Source: a virus. From it: DNA of 39,491 nt. Shown piece after piece: positions 1 through 9,553 of this stretch (position 1 is its first letter; every line of letters begins with the position of its first letter). The position numbers were made by a program, and so were the translations under genes. The DNA lies in the IMG/VR virus record IMGVR_UViG_3300025120_000169, positions 1 to 39,491 of that record. One strand, given 5' to 3'. The notes under the pieces were generated by a model. That model was not told where the DNA came from, made no database searches, and saw nothing but the letters and a program-made list of their open reading frames with translations.

Positions 1-335
1 GCGTTACCCTTCTGGTTAACACCTATACCCTTCACCCGATCATCTGCACAGATTAACCTTAACAGATCATACGCATCTTTTCCAGATACGCCGACATCAC
101 ACGCCATACCTGTTGAATGTACGCCCCGTGAACTTTTTCTCTCCTCGATAGGATGAAGTGGGCATCTATAGCCAGACGTTATTCGCATAGACTGTCCGTA
201 CTCATCTCTGATAGATTGCATAACATCCATTAACTGCTCACTGATAACTAAGTCATTAGCGCCACATTGTGCAGTGACGCAATGCTGACAACGAAACTCA
301 TCAGGGGAGAAGTTAGGGTATTTTGACCAATCCAC
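1..335 (-). CDS. M15-family peptidase (probable endolysin), C-terminus cut by window edge
   Basis: About 111 codons are visible and the frame is open at the left edge. The N-terminal half has the features of zinc D-Ala-D-Ala carboxypeptidase / endolysin families (Peptidase M15): FSPDEFRCQHC near residue 9, TSGYRCP near residue 55, and a zinc-ligand motif of the S-x-H-x-x-G-x-A-x-D type, seen as HSTGMACDV. The last histidine ligand would lie outside the window. The family cleaves peptidoglycan stem peptides, so the likely role is host lysis or wall opening. The start is taken as GTG at 335-333. It overlaps the TAG stop of the giant upstream gene by one base and is preceded by GAGGAG nine bases away, so the two genes are probably translationally coupled. 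Confidence 0.85.
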   Translation of the reverse strand, partial: MDWSKYPNFSPDEFRCQHCVTAQCGANDLVISEQLMDVMQSIRDEYGQSMRITSGYRCPLHPIEERKSSRGVHSTGMACDVGVSGKDAYDLLRLICADDRVKGIGVNQKGN

Positions 336-3300
336 TAGTCTGTTCTCCTCATATATTCTGATTTACGTTCTCCGTAATAAGAAACTATCTCATTCATCAT
401 TTCTTGGATTTTAATGAACATTTCTTTCTTGTTACTGGCTGACATGCTCGGATCGACATCAATTTCTCTTTTTAATTTACGCAACTCAGACAGTTCCTTC
501 GATATTATCTTTACATCACCAGCGACATCCAAAAGACCTTCGTTCCTTTTCGCTCGTTCATACCAATCATCTGCGCGGCCTTGCTTGTCTAAACTAGCAA
601 GCGTCTTTGTAAATATATCCACTTCATTGGCAAGTTGATAAAAGGCTTCGACAGGCCCGGTTCCTGCTCTCTCTTGTAAGAACCTACCAAGAACAGGATA
701 TTGATCTGGCCTTTTATCGGCAGGCGCAGGAAGGTCTAGATAGTTACGCATGATGCCGTCAGATGCGAGTAGAGCATACGATCCAACAGTGCCTAGATAC
801 CCCCTAACTAGGTGATCAATTTTTCTAGGCTGATAATCTATGTTCATGTCAGCAAGATGTTGAGACGCAGCTAATGCCAAAGGCGAGGCGGTTGTTGGAT
901 CAGCCGCAAAACCTTCTGTCCTGCCCTGAAAATATGGCACGATAGGTTTGCCGGTATAAGTATCATAATTACCTATTGATTCAATCAAAGGCATCATGGC
1001 TTGAGGGAACTGAACGGCAAACGTACCCGTTAAATGACGCACTATAGACCTCAAGTTATCTGGTTGGTCCGTTTTATCCGCTAAACTTCTTATTATCCGC
1101 TCAGGTATAACTTTTCCGACGACACCAAGCTCGAAAGGTATCGGGGCTTTAAATGCAGGAACAAAGTCTGAGTCAATCCCAAGCCAGCGAGGACTAATGA
1201 TCCAGTTCATATCTTTGTCTGTTTCGTTTGCGTTATAATACCACGGGTTCTCTTCTTCATCTTCTGACATAAGCCAGAACGAATACATTGCATTCACAGC
1301 AACGAAAGTGAGGAACCTATACATAAACCTCTTTTTTCGCTCCTGTTGTGTCATGGTGGTCTCAGTGCCAACCTTGCCTCGATAGCCTCTATACATAACA
1401 TCTAAGCCCTGAATTCTAGCGTTCAGGAACGGTATCATGGCAGTAAATGCGTTAAAGACTGGATTGGAGCCGCGACGACTGAAGTTAATCACCTCTAAAG
1501 CCTCAAACATGGCGGCAGTTGGGTTCTGTGTGGTTTTCAAAACCCTGTTATACACGCCAATTCTAGCGGCTGTATCGGATGTCGCTGTCAGCTTGTCAAG
1601 AGTGTCCCACCATTTAGCTGGATTAAGAGGGCTTCTGCGCTGTTGTTTAAAAATCTTCTCTGCGCGTTTATCTCTTTTATTATCATAACCGCCAACAAAA
1701 CCAACAGCCTCTAACGCCTCAGCTTCTGCACTCCCCATAATGGCCTTAGCCAAGCCTACAGCAGTGGCGGGACCGGGAACCGTTGTAATTCCAGAACTCA
1801 TCCATGATGACATAGAATCCCTCAGCAAGTTAGCGAGCATAAATCCGGGTTCTTTTGTTATAAGCGTCCTAAGCACTTTTGCTGGCGTGGTCAATATGTC
1901 GAGAAAGCCCATTGAGAACTCTCCGCTCGACTTCATTGCATTGAGGAGATAGTCATCTTCCACGCTGTAATAAACAGTCTCACCGTTGATCCTTATGCCC
2001 ACAGCATTGACACTAGGACTGACAGGACGGGATTTACCCAAACGCTTGGCCATGCCCAACTTATGTAAATCTCTAACCGCTCTGGAAGCGGCCACGTTTG
2101 CGAGCGAGGCGTGAACAGCCGCATCTAAGTTACGAAGTATGTTATCAAGAGGGCTTTCGATCCTTTGACTTGTTTTTACAACCCGCACATTCGAGACTTT
2201 ATTCATCTTGCGAAGAATATCGGCTCGCGCTTTTGCGCTATCGTAAGTCGTATAAGCCTTCTCAGTAGAGACATCATTGACCATGACCATATAGGCAGGT
2301 TTCCCGCCCTTTAACTCTTTCGGGGCCGGTATGCCATACATATTTTCAAATAACCTGTTATTAGGATCATTCGATATTTGATCCAAATCTCCAGATTTAT
2401 CTAAATCTGGATTAACAACATCATACAACGATCCGGCATCATCATACGCTTGACGGTAAAACGGTAGATAATCAGCGTTTTGCATCCATAACTTAGCAGC
2501 TTCAGCGCTAATAACGCCCGTGTCACGCATCATGTTTACCAAAGCCTTATTCCATAATTGATATTCTCGATACGCTCTCTCCACCGCTGGATTGTTAATT
2601 CCAGCCTGTATCGCTGTCTCTATCTCGGCATCTGTGAATGTTCTTTCGCGGCCTTCTCTTTTTAAGCGCTGTGCGCGGCGACCAGCGCCGTATAGCTGGA
2701 AGGTGCCTAGCATTTGATTTTGATCAAGCTCTGCAAATATTTCTGCCAACCCTTTAAGGTCGCTAGGCTTTTCGTATTGCAAAGTAATGGTTTCCCCGGT
2801 TGCTGGGTCAACATATCCTTCAATGCGCGTCTCTCTCTGCAATCTCTCGAAAGCTTCCTCGTACTGTCGTTTAGCAGCAGGGTCAGAGCTATCGTTGATC
2901 AGCTTCTCGTTCAAGGCAGTGATGAGACCACCGCTCCTGATTAAAGGGCCTTTTGTAATGGCAGCGGCTGACACCCCCTTTGATCTCTCAAGTTGAGAAA
3001 ATGCTGTCCAAGCATGAGATTCGACAGACATCTTCTGTATCTCATCAGATTTTTCAGCCATATATCTTTGACCAGCGTACCTATCTTGGAAATTTGTTCT
3101 CCACCACAACCAATTTGGACGATCTCGCGGATCGTTCATCTTCATGCTGCCCATGATCTTATCAAAGAAAGTCTCATTCTTCTCTTCGTTAAACTTTTCT
3201 TTGACAAGACGCTTCTGATCTTGCGTCAGACCGTTGTCTTGACGCCTCAAGCTAAACTTGCTTTTCAGGCTCAGTATTTCTCGCTCTACTTTTCTTGCTT

Positions 3301-6300
3301 CTGGCGGGTTGATGGCGTCATTCATCCCCTCATCTACAGCCTTCTGCACTTCTAGCGTTCTGTCGGGATTAACAGATACGGCAGGTTGCGGTATTGGGGT
3401 GTTTTTAACTTTATCTGACGGGCCAATGAATGATGTCACCAGTTGGGCGGTCTGGCGGCCAGCAAATTTTGGATTTTCTCTTACGAAGCTGGGGCTAAGA
3501 ACATCATAGTATACAGGCTCGAATACAAAGACGGCAGGATAGCCAAAGTCTTCACTCTTCCACTCAAGCCTGTATCGACTATTGCCTGTGGGGCCGCTTT
3601 GCTTCTTCACATCAAAGCCGCCAGCCTTAGGATTATTGCGGAAAGGCCAGTACGCTTTGAGGGCTGCTCTAGCTAAGTCCTCTACGTTAGCGTGAACCCC
3701 GTATGTGTGGACGGGAACTTTCGCTTGATGTTTCTCGTAATGCGCTGCGCCAAAGCCGACTGATCTTTCTGCTTTTGCCGGGTCTTCTACTACTCTATCA
3801 AAACCGTTTGGAACAAAAACATCGGCAGACTGCCCCTTGCCATCTGGGTCAGTGATGACAAGACGCGGGTAATAGCCTGCGTCATCTTCTGGAGACAACG
3901 GGCGTCCAACGAAAGCTGAAGTTGGAGCGCCAATTGCCTTCAGGTATCTATTTAGATTACCCCGCTGGGTCTCTATGTTTCTTGCGAGGGAGAACTTCTG
4001 TCTATCTTGAGACCTGATTTCTCTAAAGCGTTGAGCAGCCTCGTCCGAACTTCTTCTCGCGTCATCTCTGGCGTTATCGCTGTAAGTTCCAGATTGTTTG
4101 AGTTGCTCGATTCCGTCTGGCGTTCTGATTTCATTGAATGTCCTCAAGTCAAATATTGCGATCTGATCTGCACTATTGGCAATATAGAGCGCAGTGTCAA
4201 CTTCATTGTAAATGTTGACTGCGTCAAGATAATAAAGATTATCGTCCTTATTAAGCCAACCGCCAGCGTAGACCTTATTGCCTGTTGCTTGTGATACGTC
4301 AAACAGCATGTCGGCATATTCGTTAACGGTATTTTCATTAAGCTCGGACGCCTTAATTGTCATCTCCGCGTCTTTAATAGGAGCAACAGCATAACCCTCA
4401 GGGGCAGGCTGACCATCTACGGTGACAGTAAACCCTTCAGGGTTAGATTTGATGAATTTTAAGAGCGTTTCGTTTGGCCTTGCGAGGGAGAACTTCGTTT
4501 GCGCTCCATCAGCTTCACTAGGTTGTCTGCCATCTTCTCTACCTCTTCCCGCGACATCGACGGCGTCTCCTCTGCCCCCTCTCCCCACGGTCTGTAAAAC
4601 ATTTCCTTTGGCATCTAATTCAACTCCTTCATTTATGATTTTTTTAAATGCTTGAGCATAATCAATGTTCAAGTTTTCTTTTGTGCGAACACCCAGCTTC
4701 TTGTAGAGGTTCTTCTCTGGATACCAAAGAATAGCCTGAAGATCGGCGTTTGTTACATCATACCCGCTGGCAACCAACTTTTTACGGGTTTTATCTATTA
4801 TGCGGCGAACAGCGTTGCGGAAGTTGCCCCCAGAAGGCGCATCCTGAGGCTTGTTTTGTTGCGTCACAATAGCCTCAGCAGCTTTAGCCCACTCTGGCTT
4901 ATTATACTCTTCCCGCTCATAAAGAGCGCGTATTTCAGGCGTCCGAAACAAACGATCATGCTCCCGACGCAATTCATCAGCTATCTCAACGAGAGCATCA
5001 ACATCTAAAGTAGACTTAGCGTCAAACACAGATGATATTAAGAAATTATCCCCACGCTTCTCAGGATCGGCTTGGAGACCTTTTATAAGGCGATCAGCTT
5101 GTGGGCCTATCAAATCCGGCTTACCAATCAATCGACCAGTTAGACGGCCAATGGTTCGCATCAACCACATATCGATAGTTACTGGCTCAAAGTTCCCGTT
5201 TAAGTTTTGATAAAAACCCTGCCCAATCTTTGGCCCTAAAAGGAAAGACCCATAAACAACAGTGTCTACGTTTTCTCCGCTGGGTGGCTTATAGCCTGCG
5301 TCTCCCAGTTCCTTAACCGTGAACTGTTTATCGAATAGCTCCTTAACACCTTGCGGCCCCATTTTGTCAAGAAGACCATTGAGCATGATAAAGTTGCCAC
5401 GCATCGAAGGCCCGTGTTTGCCCTTTGAATATTCAGGGAAACGACCATTCTCTCGGTAATAGTCATACACCTCTGTAGTGTAGACAGAGTTCTCCATAAC
5501 AGGCGTGTTTTGACTGGTTACAGAAAGAGCCGCCAAGAACGCAAACCGTGCATCGGGATCGGTCTTAATTTCAGGATACAACTCAGCCGCAATATCAACA
5601 GCCTCACTAACCGTCTCACTGTACCAGTTAGCTGCGTTGCCAGTCTTTCTCAGGGCGGCAAGCGCTTCACCAGCAAGAACATCAGATATCAAGCCATCAT
5701 AACTTGTATCGTTCTCGATAAGGACGCCCTCTTTACCAATTTTATTGCCAAGAACTCTTTTAGCCCTAGAGTTGAGAAGACGAGACACATAGCCCACATT
5801 ATTTCCCGTGCGCTTCGCGAAATCATCGTTGTACAGAATGTCAAGAATGGACAAGCGGCGGGGCCTGCTACGGGGGCCAACACGCTTCCCAGCGACCTCA
5901 GTGTCATCGTGCTCAGAATTCTTGGCAGAAAAAACTGGGTCTCTTGGGTCTACAGGTTTACGGGCTAATGAATACTTGCCCTCTATAGTGGCTTTTTGCC
6001 TATCTAGAGCGCTCTCCTCATCTCTGGACAAACGCCTTTCTATAAAGCGAGAGAGCGTCTCACGCGGAACGTCAGAGGCCCTGACGCGCCTTCTAATATT
6101 GCCGTCCTGAACTGTATCAGCGCCTATTATACGGCGAGCAACGCCATCCAATTGAACAGGATATAGAGAGTATTTAACGCTCTCAGGGTCAATTGTTGTG
6201 GGGTCTTCACCCTGCTGCCGCATTCTTTTTATTTGAAAATACAGGTCATCGTTTGTAATCCCGACATCCCGCGCATCACGGGCGGGACCAACACGATTAA

Positions 6301-9300
6301 TCTCGGCTACTTGTTCTGATGTCAGTTTATCTGCGTCATATGCTTGGGGGAGATAACCGGGATTATAAGAAGCAAACTCATCATCTGACATTGTGAGAAG
6401 CCGAGGGTTCCTCTGAACGACTTCATTAGCTGTAAGAGCGTCTGCTGGAGCGTCTGGGGCTTGATCACCAACAGCGTCGGGTGGAGCATCTGGAGCCTGT
6501 AATCCGACTTCTACGTCCCTTTGTCTAGCGCCTAGAGGAGAACGCAGACCATCAAACATTTGCTCGGCAGATATTATGTCTGCATTTGTAAAGCCGTTTG
6601 ATAAAGATTTAAAGAAATCAACAATACGGTTGAACAAGCTTCTGGGCTTGCCTGTCAACTTCACATTGCCATCTGCCCAATACCTAAACGCATCAGCAAT
6701 AGATTCTTCGATTAGGAGTTCTTCTGTTGGAGGTGTTTTCTTGCCATTTCCAGCATATGTCCCGTCTTCTCTTAGCTCTGTATATCTTGCTACTATGTCT
6801 TGGTAAAAAGTTAACTTATCGCCCTTGCGCTTATTATTCTTTGCATATTTTTCTAGAACGGCAAAGTCGGCATCCGTAAAAACACTGAGCGATTTAAGGG
6901 CGTGTATAACTTCATGATTAAGAACACCCTTCAGGTTATTTTTAACCGCAGTCGTTGTTTTCGCGCCTATATTGGCTAAGTCTAAGGCAAGAGATATTAA
7001 AACCTTACCGTTTACAGGGTCGGTAGCGGCACCCTCGCGCCCCTCAGTCAAAGTATCAACAAGCTTAACCCGTATATCCTCCCCAATCTTCATTCCCTTG
7101 GGCAGCGCTCTCTGGAACCTCTTTAACTCCTCACCTATGGACTGATTAATATCATCCATTCTGAGTTGAGCATCTGTCTTGACAGTTGAGTTTTCTATGC
7201 GATTTTTAAAATCGCGACTTGCTTCGGGTATTGACCTTGTATCACCGGGCGCTCTGTCACGCGGAATTTGTATGCCGGGACCAAGAGTGAAGTCAGCAAG
7301 GGTTTCTCTCCTTCTTGCCTCTTCTGCTTCTTGCCTTACAGCGTCACCCTCTATTTGCTCACCACGCCTAAGTGGACTATCTAGGTCACGGGCCTCTGCA
7401 TCATATACAGAGCGGCTCATCCACCTATTCTTCCTAGTGGGATGCTCTATAAGATCACCACGATCTACAGCAGAATTGATAATAGACTCGGTCGGAGCGC
7501 CACGCTTTAAGTCCAAGGATTTATTAATGTCAGACTTTAGGATGCCGTTCTGGCCTTTACGTTTTGCCAGAGAAACAACGGCAGCATATTGAGTGCCAGA
7601 AAACTCTGGCTTCTTAATCACGGGCAGACGCTGAGGCCCATCACCCGGAAGCGCTGGCATCTGTTCAACCGCTTCATACAGGTAACCTAGCTGACCCGGC
7701 GATACGCTTGGGCTATCGATGCGAGCGCTGCCTATCAAACGCTGTGCAAAGCGCTCAAAGCCAACATCCTCGACCATAATATTCTTTTGTTCAGCAAGGG
7801 ATAAGACATCATCAGGCGTTACCTCAAGAGAGGATGACGGGGCTACCTGAGATATAATCTCTTCAGAGACGCCAGCTTCCGCTAAATCACCCGGCGTTAA
7901 GAGATCGTCCGGGCTAAACGTGCGTTGACCAGTTTGTACGCGCCTTGCGTTTAATTGGGTAACCGTGTCACCGGGCAAGTCCGATACAGGTATACTGTCC
8001 GTAACCTGTGTCTTGCGAGCAGCGTCTAATAAAGCCCCCGTTGAAACATTGGCCGAATCAGGGCCGTAACCCGCACCCTTGATTGCTTCGGCTGCTAAAC
8101 GGTTGGTCTCTGCCCTGTCTTGTGTCTCAAGAAGATCGTTGACCCCTAAATTAATACCGTCTCTAAATTCAGCAGCCTGTTGACTGGTTGCGAAATAAGG
8201 CGAAACTTTGACGCCCTGCTTGGACTGAACGAAAGAACCCTTGTTGGTGGTGCTAACTTCATAAGCATCAGGTGTGCCAAGCTCATCAGCCGCCACAATT
8301 GCGCCACGATTGAACGACAAAGGAAGATCACCCGCGAAATCAGATAGCGTCTGCTCAACAAGAGACGAAACATCTTCACCCTCATTGATAAGTGTATCGC
8401 TGGCTTCACTCAAATCCTCCAAAAGAAGCGTGGGCTTAGGAGGTGCCGGCGCTGGTAGCGCTAATGGCAAAGCATCTGCCTGACCAACAGGGCCAGCCTC
8501 TCTAATTTTCTCTTGCTCTTGAGCCTTCTCAAGCTCTTGTCTCACTTCTTCTTGTTGTTGAATCGCCCTGCGATTGCGTAAGCCCGGAACTATAAGCTCT
8601 AAGCCACCTTGGAATATAGCGCCTGCGCTGGCACCATACCCAAAATCAGCCATAGCTGATTCACCAACCTCTAAATTAGGATTGTACAATCCTTTTTCTG
8701 TTAAATCCTGAAGATAGCCAGCAAACGCTTCCTGCGCTCCCTCACCAATACCTACTGAAGCTACCCTTCGCGGCCCTGTTTTAAACAAAATATTAGCGGC
8801 ATCACCCAAGATTTTGTTTCTGGTCTCTGAAGGTACTGATTTGGGTATTCCCTTAGATAATATCTTCCCCACCATCGTAACAGGGGCGAGTTCACTCAGA
8901 CCAATTCCGCCACCCAGCAGTATAGCTTGTTTTAAATTTTCCTCAGCAGCGGGATACTTGCCGCCTTCCTTCTCATACAAATTAAGAATACGCTCTGCCT
9001 GATCTCCAGCGCCAGCGCCAACGGCTAATCCTGTTGTGCCACCAGTCCCAACCACCTTTCCTGCTACATTTAATCCTCTAGTCGCCAGTTGACCCGCCGC
9101 AGCGGTGGCCCTACCGGCTAAACCCGCCTGACCAAGGCCGGGAATAAAAAAGCTGGCAAACGAACCAAGGGCATTGCCCACGCCGTAGCTTGTAGAGGTT
9201 GTATCTCCCCCAAAAGTCTCTCTCAAACTTTTTTGAGATTCTCTACCCCACTTAACAAAATCATTCTCTGCCAAGTCGTCAGACAAACCCAGCGAGTATG

Positions 9301-9547
9301 CGAGAGCGCCAGCGCCCTCAACCGCAAGAGGCACCATAGAGGTGAAGCCGGTAAGAAAACCGCTCACGGGGTTCATTACCGCATCGCCTACTTCTTCAAA
9401 GAATCCCGGCTCTTCATATCCGATTCGCTGATTAAAATCGGATCGATCCATATCTGAATAATGTTTTTTGTACAACGCATTGGATAGCTGTTCGTCCGAC
9501 AGATCGTCGTACATGGGGTATTTTTCGCGGAAAGATTTTAAATCCAT
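335..9547 (-). CDS. Giant 3070-aa polyvalent internal virion (ejection) protein
   Basis: Last and largest of the putative internal-core genes, at the position of T7 gp16. The N-terminus carries a FREKYPMYDDLSDEQL segment that I know from the start of many podoviral internal virion proteins. A glycine/alanine-rich, partly hydrophobic stretch follows (about 60-330) and may be membrane-active. Around 650-715 there is a winged-helix-like segment. HEVIH at 878-882, with a downstream EESIADAF near 946, fits a zincin metallopeptidase of the kind found in phage polyvalent proteins. Around 1320-1500 a conserved-looking alpha-helical domain has GPKIG and VTIDMW motifs. The C-terminal ~970 residues include a segment near 2650-2760 (FNAFTAMIPFLNARIQG) resembling the LPD38 polyvalent-associated domain. 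Five K-F/Y-S-L motifs fall between segments. No lysozyme-type transglycosylase motif was seen. Ejection with DNA is inferred from synteny, not shown. Confidence 0.8.
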   Translation of the reverse strand: MDLKSFREKYPMYDDLSDEQLSNALYKKHYSDMDRSDFNQRIGYEEPGFFEEVGDAVMNPVSGFLTGFTSMVPLAVEGAGALAYSLGLSDDLAENDFVKWGRESQKSLRETFGGDTTSTSYGVGNALGSFASFFIPGLGQAGLAGRATAAAGQLATRGLNVAGKVVGTGGTTGLAVGAGAGDQAERILNLYEKEGGKYPAAEENLKQAILLGGGIGLSELAPVTMVGKILSKGIPKSVPSETRNKILGDAANILFKTGPRRVASVGIGEGAQEAFAGYLQDLTEKGLYNPNLEVGESAMADFGYGASAGAIFQGGLELIVPGLRNRRAIQQQEEVRQELEKAQEQEKIREAGPVGQADALPLALPAPAPPKPTLLLEDLSEASDTLINEGEDVSSLVEQTLSDFAGDLPLSFNRGAIVAADELGTPDAYEVSTTNKGSFVQSKQGVKVSPYFATSQQAAEFRDGINLGVNDLLETQDRAETNRLAAEAIKGAGYGPDSANVSTGALLDAARKTQVTDSIPVSDLPGDTVTQLNARRVQTGQRTFSPDDLLTPGDLAEAGVSEEIISQVAPSSSLEVTPDDVLSLAEQKNIMVEDVGFERFAQRLIGSARIDSPSVSPGQLGYLYEAVEQMPALPGDGPQRLPVIKKPEFSGTQYAAVVSLAKRKGQNGILKSDINKSLDLKRGAPTESIINSAVDRGDLIEHPTRKNRWMSRSVYDAEARDLDSPLRRGEQIEGDAVRQEAEEARRRETLADFTLGPGIQIPRDRAPGDTRSIPEASRDFKNRIENSTVKTDAQLRMDDINQSIGEELKRFQRALPKGMKIGEDIRVKLVDTLTEGREGAATDPVNGKVLISLALDLANIGAKTTTAVKNNLKGVLNHEVIHALKSLSVFTDADFAVLEKYAKNNKRKGDKLTFYQDIVARYTELREDGTYAGNGKKTPPTEELLIEESIADAFRYWADGNVKLTGKPRSLFNRIVDFFKSLSNGFTNADIISAEQMFDGLRSPLGARQRDVEVGLQAPDAPPDAVGDQAPDAPADALTANEVVQRNPRLLTMSDDEFASYNPGYLPQAYDADKLTSEQVAEINRVGPARDARDVGITNDDLYFQIKRMRQQGEDPTTIDPESVKYSLYPVQLDGVARRIIGADTVQDGNIRRRVRASDVPRETLSRFIERRLSRDEESALDRQKATIEGKYSLARKPVDPRDPVFSAKNSEHDDTEVAGKRVGPRSRPRRLSILDILYNDDFAKRTGNNVGYVSRLLNSRAKRVLGNKIGKEGVLIENDTSYDGLISDVLAGEALAALRKTGNAANWYSETVSEAVDIAAELYPEIKTDPDARFAFLAALSVTSQNTPVMENSVYTTEVYDYYRENGRFPEYSKGKHGPSMRGNFIMLNGLLDKMGPQGVKELFDKQFTVKELGDAGYKPPSGENVDTVVYGSFLLGPKIGQGFYQNLNGNFEPVTIDMWLMRTIGRLTGRLIGKPDLIGPQADRLIKGLQADPEKRGDNFLISSVFDAKSTLDVDALVEIADELRREHDRLFRTPEIRALYEREEYNKPEWAKAAEAIVTQQNKPQDAPSGGNFRNAVRRIIDKTRKKLVASGYDVTNADLQAILWYPEKNLYKKLGVRTKENLNIDYAQAFKKIINEGVELDAKGNVLQTVGRGGRGDAVDVAGRGREDGRQPSEADGAQTKFSLARPNETLLKFIKSNPEGFTVTVDGQPAPEGYAVAPIKDAEMTIKASELNENTVNEYADMLFDVSQATGNKVYAGGWLNKDDNLYYLDAVNIYNEVDTALYIANSADQIAIFDLRTFNEIRTPDGIEQLKQSGTYSDNARDDARRSSDEAAQRFREIRSQDRQKFSLARNIETQRGNLNRYLKAIGAPTSAFVGRPLSPEDDAGYYPRLVITDPDGKGQSADVFVPNGFDRVVEDPAKAERSVGFGAAHYEKHQAKVPVHTYGVHANVEDLARAALKAYWPFRNNPKAGGFDVKKQSGPTGNSRYRLEWKSEDFGYPAVFVFEPVYYDVLSPSFVRENPKFAGRQTAQLVTSFIGPSDKVKNTPIPQPAVSVNPDRTLEVQKAVDEGMNDAINPPEARKVEREILSLKSKFSLRRQDNGLTQDQKRLVKEKFNEEKNETFFDKIMGSMKMNDPRDRPNWLWWRTNFQDRYAGQRYMAEKSDEIQKMSVESHAWTAFSQLERSKGVSAAAITKGPLIRSGGLITALNEKLINDSSDPAAKRQYEEAFERLQRETRIEGYVDPATGETITLQYEKPSDLKGLAEIFAELDQNQMLGTFQLYGAGRRAQRLKREGRERTFTDAEIETAIQAGINNPAVERAYREYQLWNKALVNMMRDTGVISAEAAKLWMQNADYLPFYRQAYDDAGSLYDVVNPDLDKSGDLDQISNDPNNRLFENMYGIPAPKELKGGKPAYMVMVNDVSTEKAYTTYDSAKARADILRKMNKVSNVRVVKTSQRIESPLDNILRNLDAAVHASLANVAASRAVRDLHKLGMAKRLGKSRPVSPSVNAVGIRINGETVYYSVEDDYLLNAMKSSGEFSMGFLDILTTPAKVLRTLITKEPGFMLANLLRDSMSSWMSSGITTVPGPATAVGLAKAIMGSAEAEALEAVGFVGGYDNKRDKRAEKIFKQQRRSPLNPAKWWDTLDKLTATSDTAARIGVYNRVLKTTQNPTAAMFEALEVINFSRRGSNPVFNAFTAMIPFLNARIQGLDVMYRGYRGKVGTETTMTQQERKKRFMYRFLTFVAVNAMYSFWLMSEDEEENPWYYNANETDKDMNWIISPRWLGIDSDFVPAFKAPIPFELGVVGKVIPERIIRSLADKTDQPDNLRSIVRHLTGTFAVQFPQAMMPLIESIGNYDTYTGKPIVPYFQGRTEGFAADPTTASPLALAASQHLADMNIDYQPRKIDHLVRGYLGTVGSYALLASDGIMRNYLDLPAPADKRPDQYPVLGRFLQERAGTGPVEAFYQLANEVDIFTKTLASLDKQGRADDWYERAKRNEGLLDVAGDVKIISKELSELRKLKREIDVDPSMSASNKKEMFIKIQEMMNEIVSYYGERKSEYMRRTD

Positions 9548-9553
9548 GACAAT

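Noticed and set aside
3980-4495. KFSLAR repeats as a recombination site
   Set aside because: The 17-bp identity between the two copies is mostly explained by conserved amino acids; the other three copies differ in DNA.
5510-5968. Plus-strand 152-codon frame inside the giant gene
   Set aside because: Antisense shadow of a continuous 3070-codon gene; no start signal and no recognisable protein pattern.
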